NCBI GenBank assembly: GCA_965657645.1
Contig: CBFHOS010000034.1
Span: 1 to 17,823, forward strand
Direction of reading: 5' to 3'
Length of the DNA stretch: 17,823 nt
Source of the DNA: CBFHOS01 sp965657645
Lineage (GTDB): Bacteria; Pseudomonadota; Alphaproteobacteria; Puniceispirillales; Puniceispirillaceae
The position numbers and the translations under genes were made by a program. The notes below the pieces were generated by a model. The model was not told the DNA's origin, ran no database searches, and was given only the letters and a program-made list of their open reading frames with translations. This document shows positions 6,313 to 14,496 of the stretch, one piece after another. Within the stretch, counting starts at the first letter, position 1, and every line of letters begins with the position of its first letter.

Positions 6313-7446
6313 ATGCTTGATTTGACAAATGTATTGGCCCCGATCGAAACTGCCAACGGCCTGCCGAACGAATGCTATATTGATGACGCCGTCTATCAAC
6401 AGGAACAAAACACCCTGTTCCGCAATAATTGGGCGGCGATTGGCTTTGGCAAGGACATCCCCAAACCCGGGATGGTAAAGCCGGTTACGTTTCTGGGCAT
6501 TCCGATGATTATGGTCCGCAACAAGGAAGGCAAAATCAACGTCTTTCAAAATGTCTGTCGCCATCGCGGCATGATCCTGATTGACGAACCACAGCAATTA
6601 CGCGGCCCCATTACTTGTCCCTATCATGCATGGTCCTACGATCTTGATGGCACCTTGCGGAAAACGCCGCATGTTGGCGGCCCTGACATTGATGTTCTGG
6701 ACTCTGTCCAGCATTGCGATTACCCGCTGAATAAAGTGCGCTCGCATTTTTGGAATGATATTGTCTTTGTGAATGTTGGCGGTGATGCACCTGCCTTTGA
6801 AACCGCGGCGGCGGCATTGTTGGCGCGCTGGGCCGAATTTGACCAGCCGATTTATCACGGCGGTGCGGATTCATCGCTGCATATAGATCTGGCATGCAAT
6901 TGGAAACTTGCGGTGGAGAATTACTGCGAGGCCTATCACCTGCCATTCATCCACCCTGATCTCAACAGCTATTCGCGGCTGGAGGATCATTATAATATTC
7001 TCGACCCATCTGGCTTTGCCGGTCAGGGATCAACCGTATACAAGCCCGCGATCAGCGCCGATGGGCAACGCTTCCCAACTTTCAAAAACCTATCCCAAAT
7101 GTGGGATACTGGTTCAGAATATATCGCCCTATTCCCGAATGTTTTGCTGGGCGTGCATAATGATCATTACTTCAACATCATCTTAACCCCCGATGGGGTT
7201 GGCCGGACCAGCGAGCAGATCGAGCTATATTATGCCGATGAAAGCGCTCTTGGTGACGATTATGCCGCAATGCGGGCAACCAACGCGGCCATGTGGCGTA
7301 CAGTATTTGCCGAGGATATTCAGGTGGTTGAGGGTATGCAACGCGGCCGACATGCGACTGCCTATGATGGCGGTAAATTCTCGGCGGTTATGGATGAACC
7401 GACATATCATTTTCACAAATGGGTCGCCGCCGCATTATCGGCCTAA
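6313..7446 (+). CDS. Rieske non-heme iron oxygenase, alpha subunit
   Basis: This 377-aa ring-hydroxylating-type oxygenase subunit needs a separate reductase. The Rieske centre CRHRG...CPYHAW gives Cys82, His84, Cys102 and His105 with 17 residues between pairs. The catalytic iron site reads NWKLAVENYCEAYHLPFIHP, with His209 and His214 as ligands and Asp335 (in AEDIQVVEGMQRG) as probable third ligand. The bridging position just before the first His holds Glu206, where most family members have Asp. Carnitine monooxygenase (CntA/YeaW) also has Glu there, so a quaternary or methylated amine substrate is plausible but unproven. GAGGTG four bases before ATG 6313 favours that start over ATG 6301. No ferredoxin reductase gene lies nearby. 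It ends 15 bp from the convergent ParA-type gene. Confidence 0.88.
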   Translation: MLDLTNVLAPIETANGLPNECYIDDAVYQQEQNTLFRNNWAAIGFGKDIPKPGMVKPVTFLGIPMIMVRNKEGKINVFQNVCRHRGMILIDEPQQLRGPITCPYHAWSYDLDGTLRKTPHVGGPDIDVLDSVQHCDYPLNKVRSHFWNDIVFVNVGGDAPAFETAAAALLARWAEFDQPIYHGGADSSLHIDLACNWKLAVENYCEAYHLPFIHPDLNSYSRLEDHYNILDPSGFAGQGSTVYKPAISADGQRFPTFKNLSQMWDTGSEYIALFPNVLLGVHNDHYFNIILTPDGVGRTSEQIELYYADESALGDDYAAMRATNAAMWRTVFAEDIQVVEGMQRGRHATAYDGGKFSAVMDEPTYHFHKWVAAALSA

Positions 7447-7461
7447 GGCCACTACTGTTTG

Positions 7462-8169
7462 CTAGCTTTCGTAGATGCGGTCAAGCTCGCCGCTAACGAC
7501 ATATTCGATGATGAAATCACCTAACCGGACGATTTCCTTGGCAAAACGGGTATTTTCAACCGCGCTCATCCCGCCGAAATTGCTGGCTTGATTACGCGCC
7601 ACAGACAAATCAGAAATTGGCGGCGCTACGATCACATTGACATCCGACAGCGCTTCAGTAAGCGGGGCAAAATTACGCTGTGACGGTGAGGTCCGGTTTG
7701 GCACCACCACGACATGCGGATTAACAACCCCGTAATCCTCTTTGCGTTGGTCAATTTCTTTAATGAAATCAATGGTTGGGCGCAAATCTGTCCATGACAT
7801 TGAGGTCGGCACCAACAACGTGTTGCAGAGCAATGCCATCTGCCAGATATTACCAAGCTTGCCAGCGCCAGTATCGACCACAGTCAAGCTGTCATCCTCG
7901 CCTAGCAAACGGCGCAGAACACCATCGAGGGTCGTCATATTGACCCCATCATAGCGATCACCAACCGGCAGGAACCTAATCTCGCCGTCGCGGCTACGCG
8001 GTTCCATCATTTCATATGAGCTGCCTTGGGGGTCGGTATCCAGCAAAACGATAGAGCGCTTGGCAAAGCGTTGACGCAGATAATCCGTCAGATACACAGC
8101 CAATGTACTTTTGCCGACACCACCTTTGATGTTGCCCACAAAAATTGCTTTTCCACTCTGCGTTGCCAT
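7462..8169 (-). CDS. Orphan ParA/MinD-family ATPase
   Basis: This 235-aa P-loop ATPase of the ParA class has the deviant Walker A KGGVGKST (15-22, signature Lys15 and catalytic Lys20), the Walker A' segment LLDTDPQGS (42-50) and Walker B VVDTGAG (97-103). Such proteins dimerise on ATP, bind DNA or membrane, and position plasmids, chromosome origins or protein cargo. There is no N-terminal HTH and no parB, parS-like cluster or other partner next to it, so it is not a plain chromosome parAB gene. It might position a cargo encoded elsewhere. The sequence before ATG 8169 has only a weak ribosome binding site (GTGGG). The family call is firm; the role is unknown. Confidence 0.88.
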   Translation of the reverse strand: MATQSGKAIFVGNIKGGVGKSTLAVYLTDYLRQRFAKRSIVLLDTDPQGSSYEMMEPRSRDGEIRFLPVGDRYDGVNMTTLDGVLRRLLGEDDSLTVVDTGAGKLGNIWQMALLCNTLLVPTSMSWTDLRPTIDFIKEIDQRKEDYGVVNPHVVVVPNRTSPSQRNFAPLTEALSDVNVIVAPPISDLSVARNQASNFGGMSAVENTRFAKEIVRLGDFIIEYVVSGELDRIYES

Positions 8170-8475
8170 TGCTACCCACTTTGCAATTAATTCGCGTCGT
8201 TAACTATCCAAAATAAACGCCAGTATAACGAAGACTAGGACATTCGAGTGTTACCGTGATTAATTGGATAATGCAAAAGAAACCTACTTTTTTGCAATCA
8301 AAACGATTACTTAGGGCACGAAACACCAAAAATTGATTAACTTTGGTCGATATCCTTGCCAGGATCCCACTTTATTTACCATCAAAAACTATCATTATCG
8401 CTCAGAAATGAGAGTGGTATTGGCGTTGCGGTTAATTAGTTGAATTTTATCTAATATAAGGGTAACCCTTTCAAC
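8170..8475. promoter_or_regulatory. Divergent promoter region between the ParA gene and mlaE
   Basis: This 306-bp AT-rich stretch has no supportable gene. It must hold promoters for both divergent genes. Structures seen: TGCAAAA (8272-8278) with TTTTGCA (8290-8296) as inverted arms; a small ATCCT-TGCC-AGGAT hairpin (8352-8365); and a 13-bp palindrome next to the mlaE start. A TATAAG at 8455-8460 could be a -10 box for mlaE, but its -35 (TTAATT at 8432) is poor. Confidence 0.45.
8458..8470. promoter_or_regulatory. 13-bp palindrome just upstream of mlaE
   Basis: AAGGGT-A-ACCCTT is a perfect palindrome ending five bases before the mlaE ATG. It directly follows a TATAAG that could be the -10 box, overlapping it by three bases. 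It also covers the only Shine-Dalgarno-like bases (AAGGG), which are too far from the ATG for normal use. It is a candidate operator. Confidence 0.45.
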
Positions 8476-9279
8476 ATGAACGCGATTGCCCAAAAAACCG
8501 CCGACCGCATAGCCCGCATTGGCCTTGAAGTTATTCATCTTGTTGCCTTTATCGGTTATGCCACACGGCTCCTGATGATGTCCCTCACCCTGTTGGTTCG
8601 CGGCCATGCAATGGGTCAACCGGTGCGCATGCGCCATATCGTTTCAGAGATCATCACAGCCGGCATCCAGGCCCTACCGGTGGTCATTCTCATGGCCTCT
8701 ACCATTGGCGTGATGCTGTCCATCCAGGGCATTCATTCCTTGCGCATTTTTGGCGCCGAGACACAGGTAACATTCGGCCTCGCCCTATCCATCCCGCGCG
8801 AATTTGCGCCGCTCATTACCGGTATCATTGTTGCCGGTAGGTCGGGGTCACAATTGACCAGTCGGGTTGGCTCTATGCGGTTAAATGGCGAGATTGACGC
8901 CTTGACCGTGATGGGTATTTCCCCGATCCGGTTTGTTGTGGCACCCGCCATCATCGGCCTGATTATATCATTGCCATTGCTTGTTGCGGTGGCGAATGTG
9001 GCCGCCTTTGGCGCCGCACAGCTCTATATCGAGGCAACATTGGGGATCGCTTCTGAGGCTTATTGGGCCGATATTTTATCCGTTGTAACGATCGCTGATC
9101 TCATCCATTGCTTTGGCAAATCATTGCTTTTCGCGGTGCTCATCTCGCTTACCGGCATTGTGATGGGGATGGGTGTGTCTGGCGGCGCTGAGGTGCTTGG
9201 CAAGGCGACGACCTCGTCTGTTGTTAGTTGTATCGGCGCGATTATCGCCGCTGACACTATCTTTGCTTTGGTGCTTTAG
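8476..9279 (+). CDS. mlaE: MlaE-type ABC lipid transporter permease
   Basis: This 267-aa inner-membrane permease of the MlaE/YrbE family works with MlaF (ATPase) and MlaD (MCE ring) to move phospholipids between the two membranes. The family signature block EFAPLITGIIVAGRSGSQ followed by RVGSMRLNGEIDALTVMG is complete and sits between hydrophobic helices. There are about five to six membrane segments. This is the first gene of a four-gene + strand operon. Its stop codon overlaps the AGGAGG that serves mlaF. The length is normal for the family. Its ribosome binding site is poor and lies within a palindrome, so translation may be regulated or start from an atypical site. Confidence 0.93.
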   Translation: MNAIAQKTADRIARIGLEVIHLVAFIGYATRLLMMSLTLLVRGHAMGQPVRMRHIVSEIITAGIQALPVVILMASTIGVMLSIQGIHSLRIFGAETQVTFGLALSIPREFAPLITGIIVAGRSGSQLTSRVGSMRLNGEIDALTVMGISPIRFVVAPAIIGLIISLPLLVAVANVAAFGAAQLYIEATLGIASEAYWADILSVVTIADLIHCFGKSLLFAVLISLTGIVMGMGVSGGAEVLGKATTSSVVSCIGAIIAADTIFALVL

Positions 9280-9288
9280 GAGGCGATT

Positions 9289-10098
9289 ATGACAACCACT
9301 CCTGCCAATCCAACCGCGCCGATTGTCGTAACTGATCTACAGGGCGGCTATAATGGTCAGGCTGTTATTCACGGCTGTAATATGGAAATTGCCGCTGGCG
9401 AGATTGTTGTCATCATGGGCGGATCTGGCTCTGGCAAATCCACCTTTTTGCGTCATCTCATCGGCCTTAAAGAACCGATGACCGGCGATGTCCAACTCTT
9501 TGGCCAATCGCTCTATGGGGTTAATGAGACAAAGCGCCTACAATTGCTAAAGGGCATTGGCGTGGCCTTTCAATCGGGGGCATTGCTAAGCTCGCTAACA
9601 GTTGGCCAGAATGTTGCTTTGCCGATGATCGAGCATACAGATCTGGACGCAGAAATGATTGATATTATCGTCCGGATGAAGCTCGATTTTGTGAATTTGC
9701 TGGGCAAGGAAGATTTGCTGCCATCGGAATTGTCCGGCGGTATGTTAAAGCGCGCCGCCGTTGCGCGGGCCATTGCCCTTGATCCGCGCCTTACGTTTAT
9801 GGACGAGCCATCTGCTGGCCTCGATCCGGTTGTTGCCGCGGCGCTGGACGAATTGATCATTAAATTACGCGACAGCCTCGGAATGAGCGTGGTCGTTGTT
9901 ACCCATGAATTAGAGAGCGCGTTCAAGATCGCCGACCGGATTGTGGTTCTTGATCGCGGCTACATTATTTTTTCCGGCACGGTTGATGACATTAAGAATA
10001 GCGACAATCAACGGATTCAAAATTTGATTAACCGTGTGGCGGAAGAAGACGATTTCGACCCAGAAGCCCACCTCAAACGGCTGTTTGGCGAAAACTAA
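9289..10098 (+). CDS. mlaF: MlaF-type ABC lipid transporter ATPase
   Basis: This 269-aa cytoplasmic ATP-binding subunit of the Mla transporter has Walker A GGSGSGKST, the Q-loop segment VAFQSGALLSSLTVGQNV, the signature LSGGMLKRAAVARAI, Walker B LTFMDEPSAGLDPV, and the switch His in VVVTHELESAF. The SGALLSSLTVGQN stretch is typical of MlaF and Mkl-type ATPases and unlike importers. A strong AGGAGG (9278-9283) precedes the ATG, and the gap to mlaE is nine bases. It energises lipid movement through MlaE. The call is firm. Confidence 0.95.
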   Translation: MTTTPANPTAPIVVTDLQGGYNGQAVIHGCNMEIAAGEIVVIMGGSGSGKSTFLRHLIGLKEPMTGDVQLFGQSLYGVNETKRLQLLKGIGVAFQSGALLSSLTVGQNVALPMIEHTDLDAEMIDIIVRMKLDFVNLLGKEDLLPSELSGGMLKRAAVARAIALDPRLTFMDEPSAGLDPVVAAALDELIIKLRDSLGMSVVVVTHELESAFKIADRIVVLDRGYIIFSGTVDDIKNSDNQRIQNLINRVAEEDDFDPEAHLKRLFGEN

Positions 10099-10113
10099 GC
10101 AAAGGAGACTAAC

Positions 10114-11127
10114 ATGCGCTGGAAACAAGCTGATTTCCTTGCCGGATCATTTGTCATCGCGGGCATGGCGTTAATCATCGCCATATTTGTGATTGTCCGT
10201 GGTTCGGTTGGTGCGCCTGATCGTTATCACGCTCATTTTGACAATGTGGCCGGACTGCGCGCTGGTGCAACTGTGGTCTATGAAGGCTATATCATTGGCG
10301 CGGTTGAGGATGTTGAGCCGATTGCCAGTGATGAGGGGATGAAATTCCGGATTGATCTGGCGGTTGAGAAAGGCTGGAAGATCCCTGAAGATTCAGTTGC
10401 TGAAATTTCCGCTGTGTCTTTGTTGTCTGCTAATGCCATCCAGATTACCGCTGGCATCGGCAACCCGCTTCCGGTGGATTCTGAAATACGCTCGATGAAA
10501 TCGGCTAACATCATGGCTGATATTAGCAAGACCGCTGATGAGCTATCCGCCATTGCCCAATCGCATCTGGCCCCATTGCTTAGCACTCTGCGCGATGTTC
10601 TTGATACCGAAGGCCGCGGCGCCTTGGCCTCTGTTGGCACGCTATCCAACGAATTGGCAACACGGACGCCGGCGATCATGTCGAACATTGAAAATGTGAC
10701 CGAGAATGTTGCTGGTCTGGTGGTCAAAACCGAAGCCGCCGCGACCAAGGCCTTTACCGTGGCCTCAACCCAGAACATCAACCGTGTTGGCTCGATCCTG
10801 TCCAGAGTGGACGCATCGGCGGCCCAGCTTGAATCTGCGCTGGCGTCTGTTGGCCGTTCGACCGGGCAAGTCGAAACCATTGTTGGCCCTGAAAATGTAA
10901 CCAGATTAAGCAACATCCTAGCCAATCTGGAGCAGTTACAGGGTGATCTGGATCAGATTGCGAAAACCACGATTACCACCTCGCGAAATATCGAACAGGT
11001 AAGTGAATTCAGTGAAGACCGGCTAGAAGGATTCTTGCTTCGCATGGAGAGCGCGGCGCTCAATATTGAAGAAATGACTGCCCGCCTTCGTGATGACCCA
11101 AGCATCCTCATCCTTGGCACCGAATAG
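10114..11127 (+). CDS. mlaD: MlaD-type MCE-domain protein
   Basis: This 337-aa substrate-binding subunit of the Mla complex carries one N-terminal membrane anchor (about 9-28) and a single MCE domain (about 38-115, from YHAHFDNVAGLRAG to ANAIQITAG). A long, mostly helical, Ala/Ser/Thr-rich C-terminal region follows, which probably forms a coiled-coil needle in the periplasm. The end LRDDPSILILG is typical of long MCE proteins. E. coli MlaD is only about 180 aa, so this is the extended form that could span more of the periplasm. AAGGAG (10102-10107) precedes the ATG, 15 bases after mlaF. Confidence 0.92.
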   Translation: MRWKQADFLAGSFVIAGMALIIAIFVIVRGSVGAPDRYHAHFDNVAGLRAGATVVYEGYIIGAVEDVEPIASDEGMKFRIDLAVEKGWKIPEDSVAEISAVSLLSANAIQITAGIGNPLPVDSEIRSMKSANIMADISKTADELSAIAQSHLAPLLSTLRDVLDTEGRGALASVGTLSNELATRTPAIMSNIENVTENVAGLVVKTEAAATKAFTVASTQNINRVGSILSRVDASAAQLESALASVGRSTGQVETIVGPENVTRLSNILANLEQLQGDLDQIAKTTITTSRNIEQVSEFSEDRLEGFLLRMESAALNIEEMTARLRDDPSILILGTE

Positions 11128-11136
11128 GAGAGATCA

Positions 11137-11733
11137 ATGAGAAAATTTCCGCTAACCCTGTTAAATCTATGCCTTGTTGCGGCGCTGTTTGCCGTTGGTG
11201 CCTGTTCATCCAAACCAAAGCGAGATGCCGATAGCCATTATGATATCAGCATTGCAACGCCAGCCATCAGCTATGGCAGTGATGCTACAATCATGTTGCG
11301 CCGCGTCGATATTCGGGGTCTGCAATCGGGCCGGACTCTGATCCAAATCGTCGCCACTGATCCAATAAAATTTGAGGAATTACGCGGCCATTTCTGGCAT
11401 GTTTCAACGCCTACATTGATCGAGCGGGCCGTTACCGATGCCCTTAATGCAAGCAGCCAAGATGCCGTTTTTGGTGACAGCAACAGCATGCAGGATGCCG
11501 ATTACACCTATAGCGTCGACATTCGCCAATTTGCCTATGAGCCAGCCGGCAGTGCCAAGGTTGCGTTCAATGCCGTGGTGCGGAACAAAGCGGGCAAGAT
11601 CGTTCTGGCAGGTGAATATCAAGCCACATCGCCGCTTGGCGCCAATGATGTACCATCGGCGGTAAAAGCCCTTAGCACCGCCTTTAGCAATGCTCTTAGC
11701 GGCCTATCAGCAGATCTGGCCAATATCATTTAA
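11137..11733 (+). CDS. ABC-type transport auxiliary lipoprotein (PqiC/YmbA-like)
   Basis: This 198-aa protein has a lipoprotein signal peptide with lipobox VGAC (20-23) and lipidated Cys23. The residues after it are Ser-Ser, favouring export to the outer membrane. The rest fits the ABC_trans_aux family (PF03886): the DIRGLQSGRTLI, PIKFEELRGHFW and LIERAVTDAL segments have its typical pattern. The family includes PqiC, the outer-membrane partner of an MCE system. As last gene of the mla operon, nine bases after mlaD with AGGAG (11126-11130), it probably docks the MCE protein to the outer membrane in place of MlaA. It ends seven bases from the convergent Cys-rich gene, with no terminator in between. 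Confidence 0.88.
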   Translation: MRKFPLTLLNLCLVAALFAVGACSSKPKRDADSHYDISIATPAISYGSDATIMLRRVDIRGLQSGRTLIQIVATDPIKFEELRGHFWHVSTPTLIERAVTDALNASSQDAVFGDSNSMQDADYTYSVDIRQFAYEPAGSAKVAFNAVVRNKAGKIVLAGEYQATSPLGANDVPSAVKALSTAFSNALSGLSADLANII

Positions 11734-11740
11734 GGGGTTA

Positions 11741-11995
11741 TTAGTTCCGCGTTAAATCAGCCGCAAGGGCCTCGACATCAAAGATCCGGCCATCTGGCTG
11801 GTCGTCTGGTGCACGGCCCTCGCCGCACCAATCATCCTCGAATGTGGCGGGCCAAACGGTGCCAAAATCCTGGGTGATATCGTCTGCCTCTGGGGTCGGC
11901 GCATGCCGCCTGCACCGTCCTTCGCGTGACCGCGTGGTTGTGCCCTGCTGGGTTACATCCCAAAAGACGCAATCTTTGCAATAGACCCGCGCCAT
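11741..11995 (-). CDS. Small four-cysteine protein, translationally coupled to the HD gene
   Basis: This 84-aa acidic protein has four Cys at 6, 9, 28 and 57, arranged as CKDC, GRCRRHAP and DDWCGE. The pattern suggests a zinc or iron-sulfur site. Similar short proteins with CxxC...CRR...W...DDWCGE are known from bacterial and phage genomes, but I know of no assigned function. Its ATG (11993-11995) directly follows the TAA of the HD-domain gene (11996-11998), so translation is very likely coupled and the two products may work together. It is the last gene of the - strand cluster. Confidence 0.75.
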   Translation of the reverse strand: MARVYCKDCVFWDVTQQGTTTRSREGRCRRHAPTPEADDITQDFGTVWPATFEDDWCGEGRAPDDQPDGRIFDVEALAADLTRN

Positions 11996-12772
11996 TTAAC
12001 TGGCCTCTTCATGAAACGCAGAATGCCCGGGCGACAAAGCCGCATGAAGATCAACCGCAACATCGCTACTAAACCCACGATCCCTGATAATCTTGCGAAA
12101 CGCCTTGCCAAGCTCGGTTGGCGTTTGTAACAGCCGGTCCTCGTGCTTTATGTGCCCACTTAGACGCAAGGCAAATGCGCGGCGGTAGAAACAAGACGCA
12201 AATATGTCGGCATCCACAAGATAGGCAGCAAGAGGATCAGACCCCAAAATTTCGGTGCGAATGGCATCATTGGGAAAGCTGGTGGCCAGCAATAGATCAG
12301 TCACACGTTCCGCAATGCGCACATCACCACCAAAGCGGGTAAGCCATGCGCGGGCGATATCGGCTGAACGCATTTCCGGCGCATATAGCTTTGACGAGCG
12401 GATAGAGGCCTGATGGTCGAGATCATGCACCAAGCCTGCAATGATCAACAGATCGGTATCATGCTGTGAAAGCCCATCAGCATAAGCCAGAACCCCGCAC
12501 GCCATGATCACATGAAAGATATGACCGGAATGGTGATATTGCGCGCGATGCCGGTTCCGCGCCGCTATTTTGGCAAGACCAGTAACAGCCCGATAGGAAA
12601 TGCCAGAACGCCGTAATTTACCCGGCGCCGACAAACCAGCCCAACGGCACGCCGCCAGCAAAGCGTCAGCGTCATAAGTCGGTCTAAACGGAACAGCCTC
12701 AAGAATATTCAACCCACGCGGCCATTGCGCCACCAGCAAGGCTGGAGATTGGGGCAGGTCAGGATATCTCAC
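11996..12772 (-). CDS. HD-domain phosphohydrolase, class I PDE-like
   Basis: This 258-aa protein contains an HD/PDEase-type metal site: YHHSGHIFHV (79-88) with several His, then HDLDH (116-120), and a later Asp pair in LVDADIF (185-191). The HxxxH...HDxxH...D order and the long helical C-terminus resemble class I cyclic-nucleotide phosphodiesterases more than HD-GYP proteins, so hydrolysis of a cyclic nucleotide is plausible; the true substrate is unknown. There is no membrane segment. Start is GTG 12772, with GGAGAGG a few bases upstream. It follows the phosphatase/kinase gene by 29 bases and abuts the Cys4 gene, so all three are probably one operon. Confidence 0.8.
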   Translation of the reverse strand: MRYPDLPQSPALLVAQWPRGLNILEAVPFRPTYDADALLAACRWAGLSAPGKLRRSGISYRAVTGLAKIAARNRHRAQYHHSGHIFHVIMACGVLAYADGLSQHDTDLLIIAGLVHDLDHQASIRSSKLYAPEMRSADIARAWLTRFGGDVRIAERVTDLLLATSFPNDAIRTEILGSDPLAAYLVDADIFASCFYRRAFALRLSGHIKHEDRLLQTPTELGKAFRKIIRDRGFSSDVAVDLHAALSPGHSAFHEEAS

Positions 12773-12801
12773 TTTGGCCTCTCCATAAACTATGCCTCCG
12801 C

Positions 12802-14472
12802 CTAAACCTTCGCAAAGCGTAATGTGGCGCGGTTTCCATTCTCCAACGGCTCGAATTCGACGGCGGTGGCTACGGCGTGAATGAGGTTCAAGCCGTGACC
12901 GCCCTCATGCGCCTCACGGTGATCGCCAGACCATTTTGTAGGATCAGACGGTTTCGCGTCATCCTCTATCGTCACAAGAATTTCATCCCCGCTGGGTTCA
13001 AGCAACACCCAAAATGACCCACTCGATCGATCAACGTCTCCATCACCAAACGCATACCGAATGATGTTCTGCAAGACTTCACCGACAGCAATATTTACAT
13101 CGAGTTCCTTTGCCGCACAGCCCATTTGCGCTAGGCCATCACGCAATATAGTGCGGCAATCAGCAAGGCTGTCAGGCAAAGCGGCGAACTGGATCTTTCT
13201 GCCAACAATGGTGCTTGCTTGGATGAGAGGTCCATTGGCAATGATCAGCAAAGTAGCATCATCATGTGTCTGCAACCGGCCCTTTTCAAACAGATTAATA
13301 ACCCCGCGCATTTTCTCAGCCGCGCTATTGCCGGGGAGTTGCCGGGACAGGCTAGTCAGACCGGACAGGCCAAGCTCACGGCCCTTTACCTTTGCCTCGG
13401 TTATGCCATCGGTGGTCACATACAAATAACCAGCGCCAAGATTGAATTGGATCGGCACAATTTCCTCTGGCTTAAACGGCATGAGGCCGAGTGGCATTAC
13501 TTGGGCATCAAAAACCGTTGGCGCGGCGCCGTCACCATGCACCAGCAAAATCGGGCCATGACCACAATTCACCATGGAAACATCGCCAGTTCTACAATCA
13601 AGCCAGCCCATCGCAAAGGTCACAAACCGGTCGGAATTTACCTCAATAAATTCTTCATTGATCGCGATCGCCAACTGATCAGCGGGCATGTTTTGGCGCA
13701 CAAGACGCCGGAACAGGGCAATCGAGCGCGCCATCAATAACGACGCGGTTATGCCCTTGCCAGCAACATCACCCTGACAAAACGCCAGATAATCCCCGAC
13801 CCGCACATGATCAAAGAAATCACCAGATAGCTGGCGAGCGGGCAATACATGCCCAGCGGCAAACCCATCCTTATCGGGTGCTGGCATCAGGCTGGCCTGG
13901 GCCTCCATCGCCTGATCCAGATCACGCTGGAGCAAAGTATCGCTGATCGCTTTTTCCGCCAATTCTACGTTGGAAATCGCCAAGGCAAGCGAACTGGCCA
14001 AAGTTTCCAGCAATTGCATATCTGCGGTGGTGAAATTACCGATCGTGCCATCTTCTTGGCGATTGATCGCTTGGATCGCTCCATAATTCTTGTCGCCGAG
14101 GCGAACTGGCGCGGTTGCCGTTGAAAGGGTTTGAAAACCGCTAGAGGTATCGGCGCCTTTGTAATGGGCGCCATCGGCGCTGGCATCGGCCACTAACTCA
14201 CATTTGCCTTCGCTAAAGGCGCGGCCAACAAGGCCCTTTTCCTGCGGGATTTTAAGGCCCGTCACATCAACCGGCCCAAGGCATACCACGCATTCCAGCA
14301 CGCCATCCTCAGGGCGGTGCAGAAACAACGAGCCCGCCTCTGCCGACAACGCCTCTAACACCCGCGGTAACGCCCAGCGCAACCCATCAATGGCATCGCC
14401 AGATTGGGCATAGACCTGCATCATCCCGTTGATCAGCGAGAAATTATCCTGAATTTCTAAAGGGTTCGTCAT
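12802..14472 (-). CDS. GAF-PP2C(SpoIIE)-HATPase partner-switching regulator
   Basis: This 556-aa protein has three domains. A GAF sensor spans about 25-170, followed by a short helical linker. A SpoIIE-type PP2C phosphatase (about 200-412) keeps its metal residues: GDFFD (217-221), GDVAGKG (234-240), TTDGITEA with Asp355, and HDDATLL with Asp404/405. An RsbW-like HATPase kinase (about 425-556) shows the N-box AVGEVLQNIIRYAFG, the G1 region EDDAKPSDP and the G2 loop GGHGLNL. It thus holds both opposing activities on a STAS partner: dephosphorylation and phosphorylation. The STAS gene lies 24 bases upstream. No Shine-Dalgarno is visible; a GAACCG-centred palindrome fills the gap. The soluble GAF may bind a small molecule. 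The target of the switch is unknown. Confidence 0.9.
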   Translation of the reverse strand: MTNPLEIQDNFSLINGMMQVYAQSGDAIDGLRWALPRVLEALSAEAGSLFLHRPEDGVLECVVCLGPVDVTGLKIPQEKGLVGRAFSEGKCELVADASADGAHYKGADTSSGFQTLSTATAPVRLGDKNYGAIQAINRQEDGTIGNFTTADMQLLETLASSLALAISNVELAEKAISDTLLQRDLDQAMEAQASLMPAPDKDGFAAGHVLPARQLSGDFFDHVRVGDYLAFCQGDVAGKGITASLLMARSIALFRRLVRQNMPADQLAIAINEEFIEVNSDRFVTFAMGWLDCRTGDVSMVNCGHGPILLVHGDGAAPTVFDAQVMPLGLMPFKPEEIVPIQFNLGAGYLYVTTDGITEAKVKGRELGLSGLTSLSRQLPGNSAAEKMRGVINLFEKGRLQTHDDATLLIIANGPLIQASTIVGRKIQFAALPDSLADCRTILRDGLAQMGCAAKELDVNIAVGEVLQNIIRYAFGDGDVDRSSGSFWVLLEPSGDEILVTIEDDAKPSDPTKWSGDHREAHEGGHGLNLIHAVATAVEFEPLENGNRATLRFAKV

Positions 14473-14483
14473 TCGAACAACCG

Positions 14484-14496
14484 GAACCGGCGGTTC
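14484..14496. promoter_or_regulatory. Palindrome in the STAS/phosphatase gene gap
   Basis: GAACCG-G-CGGTTC is a perfect palindrome directly after the STAS stop codon and 11 bases before the phosphatase ATG. No ribosome binding site is present. In RNA it could form a small hairpin that affects translation of the downstream gene. Confidence 0.4.

Noticed and set aside
10287..10925. 212-codon antisense frame
   Set aside because: Shadow of mlaD; Ser/Ala-rich composition arises from the complement of its codons and no family motif is present.
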